This document shows, in pieces, positions 44,201 through 55,682 of a stretch of 64,000 nucleotides of DNA. Within the stretch, counting starts at the first letter, position 1. Each line of letters starts with the position of its first letter. The notes below the pieces were generated by a model. That model was not told the DNA's origin and searched no databases. It saw only the letters and a program-made list of their open reading frames with translations. Position numbers and translations under genes: made by a program. Source of the DNA: Bolinopsis microptera (lineage: Eukaryota; Ctenophora; Tentaculata; Lobata; Bolinopsidae); assembly GCF_026151205.1 (NCBI RefSeq), contig NC_087083.1, positions 9,793,460 through 9,857,459 of the forward strand, read 5' to 3'.

Positions 44201-46699
44201 CTCCGAAAGATAATGGGGAGATTCAAGGAAAATGTATAACACCATCCATTCCTAATGGTGAGATATTTAACACATTTAACACATTTAACACATTTAACAC
44301 ATTTAACACATTTAACACATTTAACACGTTTAACACATTTAACACATTTAACACATTTAACACATTTAACACATTTAACACATTTAACACATTTAACACA
44401 TTTAACACATTTAACACATTTAACACATTTAACACATTTAACACATTTAACACATTTAACACATTTAACACATTTAACACATTTAACACATTTAATATAT
44501 TTAACATATATTCTTGATCTTGTTTCTTATTTCTTACAATTGTAAATAAAGCTTATAAGCTGATAACTAAACCAAAAAAAACGAAGTGAAACAACTCAGC
44601 TCCAAAATTATTTCATATTAATGTCTCCTTTACAATTGATTATTGAAGTAATCATTATAAAACTAACAATATGTAATTTTCAGGACAGGTTAGCAACGGT
44701 AAATATATGAATCCTGGCGATAAACTGAATGTAAGTAAATTTCCCCAAATAGAATATTTTCTTAATACTCTCTAAATATTTCCTTAACATGTTCTAAAAA
44801 GAATCCCTTAAACTAAAACTAAATGCGCACTGATCAACACACTACATAAGCTACCGTCGGTTTGACTGATCCTAATTAATTATTACAGGTGAGGTGTAGA
44901 CCTGGCTTCGTTCTGGCTGGTGGAATCTCCAAGTGCTTAATCCAGGATGTCTTTACCAATGATGACAAGGATGGCCGATTACATCCTGAGTGTATTAAGG
45001 TAATTTACTCAAATTAATTGTAACTTAAGTTAGAAATTGAATTTGTTAATCATTAACTATTCCAATGCCATTATCACGATTATGGCTTTATGGGACACCA
45101 AAAAATCATAGAAATAAAACAATGAAATCTGGAATTACTCTGCTGTTTAATGTTATCAACTAGTATGAAAGGTCTGTAAATAAAAATAGAATAAAAATAA
45201 AGAATAAATAGAAACTAATGCCTCACCAGATTGTGGGTGGAGCACTGTCAGGAAATGGTGCGACATATGCTGGAGATAAGAACACATACTCTATGATGGG
45301 AAGAGCGATGGAGTGTGATAGCTGGAACAAGGATGTTTTAAGAGGTGATTTGGAGGTTATTTGGAGGTTAATTGGAGATTATTTGGAGGTTATTTGGAGG
45401 TTATTTGGAGGTTATTTGGAGGTCATTTTGAGGTTATTTAGAGGTTATTTAGAGGTTAATTGGAGGTTATTTTGAGGTTATGTTGAGGTTATTTAGAGGT
45501 TATTTGGAGGTTATTTGGAGGTTATTTGGAGGTTATTTGGAGGTTATTTTGAGGTTATTTTGAGGTTATTTGGAGGTTAATTGGAGGTTAATTTGAGGTT
45601 ATTTTGAGGTTATTTGGAGGTTATTTGGAGGTTAATTTGAGGTTATTTTGAGGTTATTTGGAGGTTAATTTGAGGTTAATTGGAGGTTATTTGGATAAAG
45701 ATTTGTTTGCTCACGTCCAGGGCACGAAAAAATACCACATTCACCATTTAGTAACTATATTAAATTATCTAAAAATATTTCAGGTATTCTAGTGGACTAC
45801 AAAGAAGGTAACGAGTTGCTATTGGGTAACCATAACTACTGCAGAAATCCCGGTGGCATTGAGGTATACACAGACACTCTTAAAACTACGAGTATTTAAT
45901 GCAAGATTAAAATTATATACGTATTATTACTATTTGTTTTCGGATTTAAACTCAATTCTACTTTTGGATCCTGATTGAACGATTCTATTAACTTTATGAA
46001 TGTGACGTAGAAATTGAAAACTCCCTGTTTATACTTAAACAGTTAGGCAAGTTTCCATAAATGAAATTTTATTATCAGCGCTGATAATCGCTTATTGGGC
46101 GCTTTTTCGGCGCTTTAAAAAAAAACAGTCGTTTATAATCGATTTTTTTAACGATTATAAGTGGTTCAAAAAAAATCGCTTATAATAAAATTTCATTTAT
46201 GGAAACTTGCCAACAGTTAAACCTGCTTTAGTCCGTTATAATTTAACTAGTAAAACCCGCCACTTCAAATTAAAACCTGTTTCAGCCCGTTCCATTTTGT
46301 CTGGGTAGTGCGACTGGTCTGGGTACAATAAACTACTGCTTTGGTCACCCTGGTTGCGACACTTGCGCAGGAGCTACTGATAAATACGGCCCTGAGTTCT
46401 GTCAACAAGCGAGGTGATTAGTAATTAATTATTTGATTAGTTACTAATTGATTTATCTATTAGTTTGATTATTGAATATTGCGTTTTGAAGTGCATTTCT
46501 TGCTTCCACCAACATTTGTAGTGAATGCTGGTGACGAAACTGACTTTTTATCTATTTATTTATTCATTTAATATTTATTTATTTATATATTTTCAGTAAC
46601 ACAAGGTATTGTTTGTACACAAACAAACAGTCAGCAAACAGAGTTGCTTCCATACAAGAAAGTTGTCCCGCAACTTGTTGCGCTTTGGCTGGCTGTTAG
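32262..46699 (+). CDS. Gene B: secreted papain-like cysteine peptidase with ShKT, CCP and kringle-like modules (21 exons, 770 aa)
   Basis: Exons: 32262-32349, 33747-33843, 34099-34207, 34384-34513, 35461-35576, 36468-36587, 36881-37010, 37199-37281, 37945-38037, 38273-38401, 38620-38890, 39311-39423, 39740-39831, 40023-40106, 44184-44257, 44684-44730, 44889-44999, 45230-45344, 45784-45863, 46286-46413, 46597-46699. Phases agree throughout (2313 nt). Signal peptide 1-16; propeptide to about 98; C1 peptidase about 113-322 with Gln131, Cys137, His278, Asn294 and the papain-like stretches FSEQEMTDC and NNGCEGG. Residues 366-493 are an acidic, dibasic-rich linker. ShKT lies at 518-551 (six Cys), CCP-like at 569-627 (four Cys), kringle-like at 630-721 ([28 protein letters not shown]), and a Cys-rich ShK-like tail at 733-770. 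The expected role is secreted or extracellular proteolysis; the target is unknown. Exon 12 has a weak acceptor and is the least certain. Confidence 0.85.
32359..33337. mobile_element. Non-autonomous foldback element with TTAA target duplication in gene B intron 1
   Basis: Inverted arms of over 200 bases start with a G-run plus GTTCACCCTGATTTTTTTG and end with the complement. TTAA flanks both sides (32355-32358 and 33338-33341). Inside is a second inverted repeat at about 32615-32750. No transposase frame is present. The TTAA target suggests mobilisation by a piggyBac-type enzyme. The left end is only 9 bases into the intron. Confidence 0.75.
34513..35286 (+). repeat. About 33-bp minisatellite starting at the gene B exon 4 donor
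   Basis: More than 20 copies of a unit containing TATGTAGTTGAGATAAGAAT follow the exon 4 donor (GTATGTAGTT) directly. Most copies repeat the TATGTATGTAG donor-like context. A higher-order block of about 300 bases is itself duplicated, as shown by recurring variant units. Confidence 0.8.
36030..36490 (+). repeat. Minisatellite of decoy 3' splice sites before gene B exon 6
   Basis: The acceptor context of exon 6 (GTAATGTTTGTAG followed by GTTGCAGTAAC) occurs about 13 times between 36020 and 36480; the last copy (AG ending 36467) is the one that opens the exon. At least four upstream copies also carry the next exon bases (AATGGGATATCT) and then reach an in-frame TAA. It is preceded by a related TAATCTTTGTAATCC repeat at 35690-36010. 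Confidence 0.8.
39111..39273 (+). repeat. Dispersed repeat in gene B intron 11, copy of 56741-56895
   Basis: TACAGAGTACAGCAATAAAT, GATGGGCAC and AACACGGTAAA-ACATAGTGAA occur in the same order and spacing at 56741-56895. The two copies are highly alike over about 160 bases. The borders do not show inverted ends. Confidence 0.65.
41690..42792. mobile_element. Nested DNA element with AGGCTATCCA ends (hAT-like)
   Basis: AGGCTATCCA at the left and TGGATAGCCT at the right are inverted. AACAGAAT occurs beside both ends and could be an 8-base target duplication (or 6, with AT part of the ends). Subterminal TATCTAGATAAAACCGATAA-type motifs lie at both ends. It lies between the arms of the larger TTAA element. 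Confidence 0.55.
41889..42250 (+). repeat. 51-bp minisatellite (TTCTTCTCCTGAGAACAGTA)
   Basis: About seven units of around 51 bases. As the unit is a multiple of three it keeps an open frame of repeated [16 protein letters not shown]-like units. There is no start context or splice support, so I treat it as a repeat. Confidence 0.7.
44263..44510 (+). repeat. 9-bp satellite (CATTTAACA)n in gene B intron 15
   Basis: About 25 near-perfect 9-base units begin within a few bases of the exon 15 donor (GTGAGATATTTAACACATTTAAC). Because the unit is a multiple of three it leaves long open frames on both strands; these are not genes. Confidence 0.9.
45340..45695 (+). repeat. 11-13-bp GGAGGTTATTT satellite at the gene B exon 18 donor
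   Basis: About 28 units of (T/A)GGAGGTTATTT and variants start at the exon 18 donor itself (AGAG followed by GTGATTTGGAGGTTATT). Many units read GAGGTTATT, close to the donor used by the paralogous gene A exon (GAGGTTACT). Confidence 0.85.
46046..46211. mobile_element. 166-bp hAT-like MITE in gene B intron 19
   Basis: Exact 8-base target duplication AACAGTTA at 46038-46045 and 46212-46219. Terminal inverted repeats of about 30 bases begin GGCAAGTTTCCATAAATGAA. The interior has further short palindromes. An 8-base duplication is characteristic of hAT transposons. Confidence 0.85.
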
Positions 46700-46700
46700 A

Positions 46701-46758
46701 CGCGTGACGTTATCACACAGACACGTGACGTCATCACACAGTCACGTGACGTCATCAC
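46701..46758 (+). repeat. 21-bp CACGTGACGTCA array just after the gene B stop
   Basis: Three units (one variant CGCGTGACGTTATCAC, then two CACGTGACGTCATCACAC) start two bases after the stop codon, so they lie in the 3'UTR. Each full unit fuses an E-box and a CRE palindrome. Confidence 0.7.
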
Positions 46759-47030
46759 AACGCTGTTAAAGTCTTAACAGCTTTCGAGATATTTGATATT
46801 TTGATATTTACCAGCCAGCATTTACATTGTTGGCTGAACGGAACTGGACTGATTATTTGGTAAATGGAAATTTTTTCGAGTCAATTTCATTTTAAGATTG
46901 TATATTTACGCTTGTTGAATGATTATGATTATGAGAAATAATTACGCATTGAAAAGTTTAAAGCAATTTGTTTCATTTCTTTATCAACAGTTATATTCAC
47001 CCAATAACGAAAATCAGTGCTTTAAAGTTC

Positions 47031-47036
47031 AATAAA
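47031..47036 (+). terminator. Candidate poly(A) signal of gene B
   Basis: AATAAA lies about 330 bases after the gene B stop codon, in AT-rich DNA that holds no other gene. Confidence 0.35.
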
Positions 47037-47744
47037 ATTGATCATCAATATAAAAACGCTGAATAAATTGCAATGATAGTACTGCTACTAACTTACTAAC
47101 TAACCTGCAGAAACCTTGAAGAAATTAAATCATTATTAAAATTAAAGCCGGCATAATGACACATACTTTAAGTGACTTAAGTGTTTGAATTATTGTTTAC
47201 TAACTCTTCTTCGCCCGAGAGTTTAGAGCGAAGTCTAAGACCCCTCAACTTAAATCACTTTTCATTAGTTTTACATTCAAAGTGACAAACAATTATTAGT
47301 CTACCAACTTAGTTTAAGTCAATGATAAACAAAGCAAGACTTTATTCAAGGTACCCCCTTTACGACAAGTCCCCTCTTGAATAAAACAGTTAATTACCAC
47401 GTGACAGTACCTGGTACAAAAGACTCGAGATGGAGTATGCACGTTGGAAGGTTTAAATTAATATGTTGATAAAATTAGGAACTCTTAATTAATGCTCACA
47501 TATTATATAAGTAGTTTAGCCACTGAAGACGACACTGTTTGTCGTTATAGTTGCTCCACGCGGCACCCATGTCGTGTTAAAGTTCTTTATACTAGCAGGA
47601 ACCCGTATAATATAACCCTAAAGTGGTGTCAAGACTCAAGAGACTAAAATGATTATTACCTATTTAATTCGCGTTTTTGACACCACTCGGGGTCCAAATT
47701 TAGGGCTCTAAAACTCTTATTTCTTGGCCAATTTTTATTTTTTC

Positions 47745-49345
47745 ATGCTGATTTGAAGGCCATTAAAGCATTTGTTACATACATACATGTTACATGGTAA
47801 GGTCTCCTCCTAGTCGTTGGAGTGGCCTGCATCACACACATCGCGTTGGCGGCGTAACATATGTCTCCACTGTACTCGGTTGGTAGCCAAAGCTTCTGTT
47901 GTGTCGTTGTCGATGTTTTCAACACCTGTAAACTTAGCAGCATCTTCGAGTACGCAGGACTTCCAGTTCTTACGGGGTCTGCCCCTTGACCTCTTTCCAT
48001 AATTTGGCTTCCAGTTCAACAGAAACCTCGGTAGTCTAGAGTCTGGCATTCTAACTACATGTCCATACCAACGTAGCCTGGCAGCACTGATGAAAGTCTC
48101 AACTGACTTGATGCCAGCCCTCCTAAGAACTTCGTCGTTGGTCACATGAAAGAACCATTTAATCCTAAGGATCCTTCTCAAGGAGGTTTGATGGAAAACC
48201 TCGAAACGTTTCATCTGCTTTTTGGTGGTGTTCCAGACTTCAGCTCCATACAACAAGATGGTGAGGACAGCAGCCCTATAGATCCTGATCTTGGTTGGAG
48301 TCTTTATAGTTCTGCTATTCCAAATGTTCCAGAGCTGATGAAAGGCGCCATTAGCCTTCTGGATACGGACATCCAGGTCTCTGTTGATTGTCCCATCGCC
48401 ACTGATAGTTGCACCCAGGTAGACAAAGTTGCTAACCTGCTCGACGGGTTCACCCTCAACCAACAGCTCAATACAATCATCCTTGATGAAAGGTCGCTGA
48501 GAGGCGCACTTGCTTACAGCCATGCATTGGGTCTTCTTTGCATTTATTCTGAGCCCAGCGTAGGAGCTGTAATGAACTAATAGATCAGTTGATTCCTGTA
48601 GGCCTTCCCCTGAGTTGTCCATAATAGCCATGTCATCAGCATAATCGGTGTCCAGAATGACCTTTTCCTCGACCGTCTTCATCTCTTTCTGCAGCACTGC
48701 GCCTTGACTGATGATCTTGTTGGTCTCAGCCAGAAATGCAGAAAAGTTTAGGCAGAAATTAAAGACAGGAGGTGCTTGAATGTCACCCTGACCTGTGCCT
48801 GAGTTAACATCAAACCAGTCTGTCAGCTCCCCATTAACCCTCACGGCACTTATGGTACCCCCAAAAAATGACTGAAATATTCTGACATATTTTTCAGGCA
48901 GCCCATAGTGTCTCATACTGCACCAAATAAAGTCCCTTCTGATAGAATCGAACGCTGCCTTGAAATCCTCAAAATTAATGTAAAGAGGAATGTTAAACTC
49001 AAGACAGTTATGAATAATAGTTCGGAGAGAATAAATCTGATCAATACATGAGCGGTTCTGTCTAAATCCGCACTGATTCTCCCTGAGGAGACACTCCATA
49101 CCAGCATGTAACCGCTTAAGAAGAATCATCTGAAAAAGCTTGGATGCTGTAGACCTTAAGGTGATCCCTCTGTTGTTCCCGCAGACTGAAGTGTCTCCTT
49201 TCTTCCCAATAACAATGATCACACCCTTTAACCAATCTTCAGCATTTGACCCAGTCAAAAAAGTTTCAGTTGTATATCTTTTACGGTTTTTTGCGGAAAG
49301 TCGTGTTAAAGTTGATGCCGTGGTGTCAGTAAAATGGCACGGATA
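47745..49345 (-). mobile_element. 5'-truncated RTE-like LINE with intact RT core
   Basis: The main frame (47810-49387) enters at the RT fingers (LKGVIIVIGKKGD, NNRGITL) and keeps FEDFKAAFDS, GTGQGDIQAPP and the YADD box (DTDYADDMAIM). It then has the RLRWYGHVVRMPDSRLPR motif found in RTE-type tails. The endonuclease is missing. The 3' side ends in a TACATACATA stretch. Its 5' side touches a (TA)n run shared with the Penelope copy at 49361. Confidence 0.8.
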
Positions 49346-49360
49346 AATAAATATATATAT

Positions 49361-50696
49361 ATATTTTGTAGCTGTACTCCTACACATTAAAAGTCGGTGT
49401 TGATTAGATCTTTGAAATAAGTCTTTGCATCATTTTATTAAACATCGTTATCTGAGATAAAATTGTTCTAAAAGCAACTGGAATATTCACAAATCTTTAA
49501 AATAACTTACAAACTAGGAAAGGAAAACAAGTCTTAGGAAGACGTACAAAACTATGTGACTTAAAACGGTACAAAACTAAAATATACTGAGTAATAATCA
49601 AACGAAAAGAATGGCTGCGTACATTTTATCTAATCTATTAAAGATTAGTTTCTCGGAAAAAGCTAGATTTCTCTGAATCAAGCAGTAAAAATATATAAAT
49701 AGTAATGAATATAACACGTCTCTGATAGCAATATTTTAAACTAAACACGGGTTAATAGGCTGAGATCATGTCAAATAAAATAAATAAACTAAACACTAAG
49801 CTCCAGCGGATTTAAAAAGGATGTGGTTACTATCGAGGGTGTTCATACCCCCATAACGCTCAAGGGTTTTTCAATTGGGTCTGGTAGAACCCCTCTCTAG
49901 CTTCCATGGCCTTTTCCCTATCTGCTTGACTTATTTCAGGTTTAAATTCAAGAGCGTCCACTATAATAACAGAAAGGTGCGTACTAAGTGAAGAGTTATA
50001 TAAGGCTACTGAACTAAAATCTAAATCAAGATCAATATCTAAAAAGTGATTTACTAACTTACAACTTCTGATACCTTTCTTAATGTGGCTCTAATGATTA
50101 GAAAATCTCTTAGGGAGATTAGAAGTAGTATATCCTACATACGACTGTTTACAAGTTCTACACTCCATTAAATAAATAAGGTTATTACTCTGACAAGTTA
50201 CATATTTAGTAATAGGGAAAACTTGTTTAGAATGGTGACTACTAAATTTGGAACAAGGGGACAGGAAACTTTGCTTAGAAACATAGCATTTTCCACAGGC
50301 ATGGCACCCTGCGTTGTCAGCCTCCCGAACAGCCGGCAATATTGCAGCGTCTGGTTCAAGAAATTGACTAGCAGTGGCTTCTCCATCTCTATCACTGCTT
50401 ACAGTTCCACTAGCACGATACTTATTGTGTACAAGCATGCCACCGATAGTTTGATTCTTTCGGTGACTTACAATTAATACACTGTCAGCACGTACTAGCT
50501 TCTTCAAGGCTGGATCGAGATTAAGAAGGTGCTTATACTTGTGAATAATGCTCCCCATGTTGGGAAGTGCTGGATTCTGATCCATCACCATGGGTATTAG
50601 ACAAGTAGTCGTCTCATCCTTATTTTTAGGGGCATACAAGTTTTTCCTATTGGTTATATCACTAAATTTGTTGAAAGCATCGTCTACAATACTAGA
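49361..50696 (-). mobile_element. Penelope-like retroelement, copy 2, 5'-truncated
   Basis: Near-identical to the 3' half of copy 1, starting at the same ATATTTTGTAGCTG terminus. The frame 50091-50639 covers the end of the RT and the linker uninterrupted where copy 1 has a stop, then meets its own stop in the nuclease (the codon after FSNH changed to TAG). It breaks off at 50696 in a TATATAATATATATA run. The adjacent 49370-50090 part is the element's 3' coding end and untranslated region. Confidence 0.85.
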
Positions 50697-50699
50697 ATA

Positions 50700-53600
50700 T
50701 ATATAATATATATATCGTCTCGCTTTATATATAGTAAGATGTTGACCGTTTTAGATCGTTATAACCGTGTTCGTTTGACTAAACGATCTGATAAACCGAC
50801 CTTAGTTGTGAACTTAAAGTTATAAGCCTATAAGAACATGCTTATCAAATTTTATTTTCATCCCACAATGAAAATTAATGGTTCAATAATTTATTAACCT
50901 TCCAAAAAGTTGCAATTTTTCAGTGTGACTTGGGAGAAAAAATATATTTTTCGTCTAATATGTTTTGTTTGGGGACCGGTTTTTGATACACCAGCCAATA
51001 TTTACAAAATCATATGATACATAACAATATAATTTTATTTAAATATAAATGAAAATGAATGCTGAAAATTATGATGTAACCTTTATCGTTTATTCTTTAA
51101 ACCAAAAACTTTAAAATTAAAACTTGCATACCATGATTTATTTATTAAAAACATAGTGAAAAATGATTTAATTTGATACGACAGATGATCACACGCACTG
51201 TTTTATAAGCTACTTGTGTTGGTAATTAACGATAAGTGAGCAGGGCAGAGTTGATTGTTGTGTGAGCAGTGTAAATGGAAATAGTGGTAAGGTGAAAATA
51301 TTATCAGTAGTAATGTTACTTTAGGGGGTGGCAGATAAGAACTGGGCCCATTTATGTCTCTGATTGTTTCTGATTGTTTATTCGTGACAGCTTTCTTAAT
51401 GACGTGATAGCGTAATGTGCAGACAGATTAGGTTTGAGTTATAGAATAATTTGTGACACAATCAAAACTGCACATGTGCCGTATCATAAGCTAGAGCTGA
51501 CTCGTACATTGCTCTAAATCTAACCAGAGCCCTCCCGCTTGCAGTAGCGCGCGACCGCAGTACGCGTATACACATGGCTATGTGAAACCCGTACACATAA
51601 ACAAGCTATCTGGTACATCATACGATTGAAGGTGTTGACTTCGCCGTTAAGCAAGCCACGGCGTGTATGTACAATCGAGCTCACGATGAAAGTCGAGTGT
51701 GAGTATTTGGAGCAGTAGTACTTACGATTTGGGAGTACTTAAGATTGAACGAGTGCTTGGCCAGAAATTTGAGGACTGCTACTATCTTTATGCGTGCTTA
51801 AGTTGTTGATTACCATCGCTAGAAGAACATATAATCCAAAAAATTAAGGGTTTAGGCATATAGTTGATGTTAATCGTACTCTAGTGCGACAAGTACTCTA
51901 GTGCGAAGTCCGACAAAAACACCCTCTTTCGCACTAGTCACTACAGTACGTGTCGCACTACGATCCAGGTAGCGTACTTTAGTGCGACAGTGTCGATCTT
52001 GAAGGTTTCGCACTAGGGTACGTGTCGCAATAGGGTACGTGTCGCACTACAGTACGGGAACCAAGTTGATCAAAAAGTTGACCATAATCATGGCGATATT
52101 GCGGTTCATTTAAGGTGTTAGACAGCCCTCTAAGTAATATGGTTCTCAAAATATACAAATATAGGCTTTTAACCCTGATAGATAGTGATATCCATGAAAA
52201 CATGCAAAGCCATGACCGCATGACCCTCAAATGTTGAATAGTTATGTAATGTGTATTTTGATACATCTTAAGTATGAGCAAATTACAGGCTGCAGCGAGT
52301 TGCTTATAACCTTGGGGTACCCAGGTAACGAGTTGCTTTTACATACGCAAGTCATTACTTTAGATATCGATTAGCACCCTCGATTTTGAGGCTAGAAATA
52401 GTTGTAAACCACAATTTCAGGACGATCGTTACAGAATTAGTCACAAAATCAGGTATTACGGAACTTTTATTTTCAATGATTATAAATTGTGTGACAGCAG
52501 CAACAGTTTTCGTCTTTATCGACCTCTTTATGATGTACAGCAAGTACTCATTTAAAATGGGCCAAATATTTTTACATGACGATGGACGCTCTAATTTGAC
52601 CAGTTCATTATTTCCGATAATAATCCTGGTTTAAAAGTGAAGCGTTAATGCCTACTGGTGTTGAGGTATTAGACTCATATCCGATCGATTTGGTCATTAA
52701 TAGCAAAGTCATAGTAAGACAAAGAAACACACACGATTCCAGTTCCAATAGGTTACCAATACAACTATCAGCAGTACCAGTAATACAATATTGAATGAGT
52801 CTCTCAGCAGTTGTGCAATCATTAATTGTGCTATTTTGAACCTAAACTCAGGCCGTGCAAGTGTTATGTCATCTATACAGTAATCTTGATTCTTGCAGTA
52901 TTTCGTTTTTATTTAGTTGGGCCTTTAAGCGACACAAATTCGATCGAGGTTTATCACATTATGGACCTTCAGACTTCAATATGTAATATTTATGTCATTA
53001 TGGATGCCCTTAATTCATCGCACCACCATCACGCATCATCGCACTTGTACTGACATGGTCAAGTTTTTCCCGGTGCCAAGCACCGAACAAATTTATTCCA
53101 CTTTGAAGTTGACATATAATTCAAGGAAGCATAAATACAAATAACAATTCATAAAGAATAAATGCATGCATAACGATGACTTGAAGTAAGTACATTCTAG
53201 ATCTGATTTTAACACGATTTTAAATGATTTTAATTTTTAAAGTGTCAATTCTCAGTAATAGTAGCCCAAGAACTCTAGAAGTGGATGAACACCGTTATAT
53301 TCAGAAACTAAGAACTATACGTCCATTGGGGCTCAATGCCATGGACCCGTTTGGGATTCCATTATTGGATTTATCTTAAAGGTTTTCTATTGTATTGGGG
53401 CACAAGAGTTATGTTTTTTTATATTCATATCGTCTTTAGTTGTGTCATTTCATTTCCAATGTCACACTTTGTAGGAACTGATATTAGCCGAGTTTCTGAT
53501 TCAGGATGTTACCGAAGATATAAGTAATTTTGGTCGTTATGGATCGAGTGGATCTGGGATCGCGATTCTTATTTTAAATTTTCCGATCCTAAAAACTTAT

Positions 53601-54425
53601 AGTATTACTTTTATACCTGACATTTTCTTTAAAGTTGATAACGTTTTAATAAATTAATCATTTAGTCTGAGTTCTGATATTTGTTTAAACTTCATTTGCA
53701 ATTCATGATTTAATTAGAGCTCAAACTTTATGTGCTTTTTGCCGACTACTTAACTGAATTCCTCGCCAAAATACCTTAATTTCACACAAAAAAGCACATA
53801 TAGTTTGAGCTCTAAAGGTTTCACACATAGCCCAGACAAGTTAAACGTAACTATAAAGATTTGGCAATATTTCTACCATTAGTTGTAATGGCATTACAAC
53901 TCTACATTTTACAAGCTCTCAGATCAAGAACCATTGCACATCGGTTGCAACATAGACAGTTGACGTAATCTAAGTTTTCTCTTTTGACTCAAATTTACAA
54001 ACTCTGTCATGTTGATGTTCACACAATAGTTTCCCTCACCGAACAAGTATTCCCATTTCCACTCAACTACATGTTGCTGAGTCCGTCGTCATAACCATTG
54101 TGACGTTTGTGTGCCCCTTGTTATTGTGAATGTAGAATGTAGATCAGTGGACCACAGAGCGGTGTAAATTCCGATCACGATCACAAACTTTGCCTGGTTA
54201 TTGTAACATGTTGTAATAACCATTTGTTTTAGTTTCGATGATGTAATTGTTGCGTAAACTTTAGACTATTTAAGATGTTTGAGGTAACTGTTCGATATTC
54301 AGTCAGCTTCAACATTTTTATAGTATTGCACTTTTTCATTTTTCACTTTAACATGACTCAATTAGTATTTAAATTTTATCAATTAAAACATATTTAATTG
54401 TTTTCATTCGGTGCTAAATAGCCAG
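50700..54425. other. Region without a recognised gene
   Basis: Several frames of 60-100 codons (for example 52386-52634 and 52826-53053) contain hydrophobic stretches but no known motif or convincing exon borders. An inverted repeat AGAGCTCAAACT...AGTTTGAGCTCT lies at about 53716-53815. Confidence 0.4.
51880..52060 (+). repeat. GTGCGAC/GTACGTGTCGCA short-motif cluster
   Basis: Short direct and inverted copies of GTACGTGTCGCACTA, TAGTGCGAC and GCACTAG are packed into 180 bases. Possibly a decayed inverted repeat. No known element recognised. Confidence 0.4.
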
Positions 54426-54429
54426 TAAA

Positions 54430-54570
54430 ATGAAGCTGTTCAATTTGGTTGTTTTGGCGCTGCTGGTGTCTATCTTCATAGAGCCAACACTTGCTGGGAG
54501 AGGCAAAAAGAATAAAGCGAAGGACGATGACGCTTTTATGACAGGCAGAGTGGAAAGGTCTATAGAGAAG
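54430..54570 (+). CDS. Possible first exon of a small secreted protein
   Basis: A start codon opens a strong signal peptide (MKLFNLVVLALLVSIFIEPT, then LAG) and a short charged stretch (GRGKKNKAKDDD). The frame reaches GAG-AAG followed by GTAAAT, a plausible donor. Upstream, TATTTAA at about 54266 and TCAGTC about 33 bases later resemble a core promoter. Without splicing the frame ends at 54663 (77 codons). I could not identify the next exon and do not recognise the protein. Confidence 0.4.
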
Positions 54571-54734
54571 GTAAATCCTATCAAAAACATTAATGATAAT
54601 AATATCCTACAGCGACATTGGAAATTATCTGCGGGGTTTTTTAATCATTTTGGGTACGTTTGAAAATCGCAATAGTGACTGGACCAATATTTAAAAAGAG
54701 CATGAACACCCCTTAACTGTTAACTATCAAAGAG

Positions 54735-54830
54735 AGACGAAACTAACGACGTCGTTGCCGTACAGAACAGAGCAGCTCGTTTTGCAGTAGAGACCTCTGA
54801 AGGTGAAAATAAAATTAGTTGATCATAAAT
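54735..54830 (+). pseudogene. Short LINE RT remnant
   Basis: The frame reads AVQNRAARFAVET, resembling the conserved QNRAARF stretch near the end of many LINE reverse transcriptases. No longer homology is visible. It could be mistaken for exon 2 of the 54430 gene. Confidence 0.35.
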
Positions 54831-55682
54831 TTTTTTGATCAATCGTCTTCTTTATATAATTATACAGAAACAGCATTTCAAATTAAATGCTTCAAATTTG
54901 TTAGTAAAATCATTTTCAATTTTTAGAAATGACATTGACACGTATTTTATATAAACTAATTAAAACGTATTTCAATTTACCGGGCGCATTGTCATTTGTT
55001 AACCGCCTAATTGCATGTATAAACAAAAAAGTAGCTTATTTTTAGAATTGATTGAACACTGATATATTATAATACGTGACTACTAACAAAAAATTTTTTA
55101 TCGTATTTATCAAACATTTTGCTTTCAGATTTGATCAGACGAAGTTAAAGAATAAAATAACCCAATAAATGATTATTAGTAAAGACTAAAGTTTGAGACC
55201 ACCATCGTGATTTTGAAGATTTCAGATTTGGAATTAAAAAGTTGCAAACATTTTTAGTTTGATTAAGATTTGATTTAGCTTTTGTTCTTTGCTTATAATT
55301 GCAAGCAAAATAACTGAAATTCATAATAACAGAATATGATATTGAAAATACCCCAGTAATTCTTTCCTCCAACGTTTTTGTTTTTCTCTGTCAGCCCTAA
55401 AATAGATTATAGCATTTGTTCGAAAAAAACTTCATCGATCCGGGTGTTTTGGTATTTATTTATTTTTTAATAAAAAAGGGCAATCTCAAATCTGCAATCA
55501 CCAAATATAAGTGATGAATATAAAATGAAATTGATATAATGCTTTTGGACACGAATCGAAGGAAAACAACGTGTTAACTACAAACTAATAACTTCAAGTT
55601 AAGTAAAATCAAGTATCTGATAGTTGCTTTATCTCTGAATTAAAATTAATTAATTATATAAATAATGAATAAAGTTAATCTT

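Noticed and set aside
44223-44545. Open frames on both strands encoding LNVLNV or THLTHL repeats
   Set aside because: They are products of a 9-bp satellite in gene B intron 15, with no start context or splice logic.
51979-53053. Several 60-100-codon frames with hydrophobic stretches
   Set aside because: No recognisable motif, no paired splice sites and no codon pattern distinct from the flanking DNA.
54774-54800. Second exon of the 54430 secreted gene (after an ACAG acceptor, phase-compatible)
   Set aside because: The encoded QNRAARF stretch looks like LINE reverse transcriptase, so I treat it as a transposon remnant.
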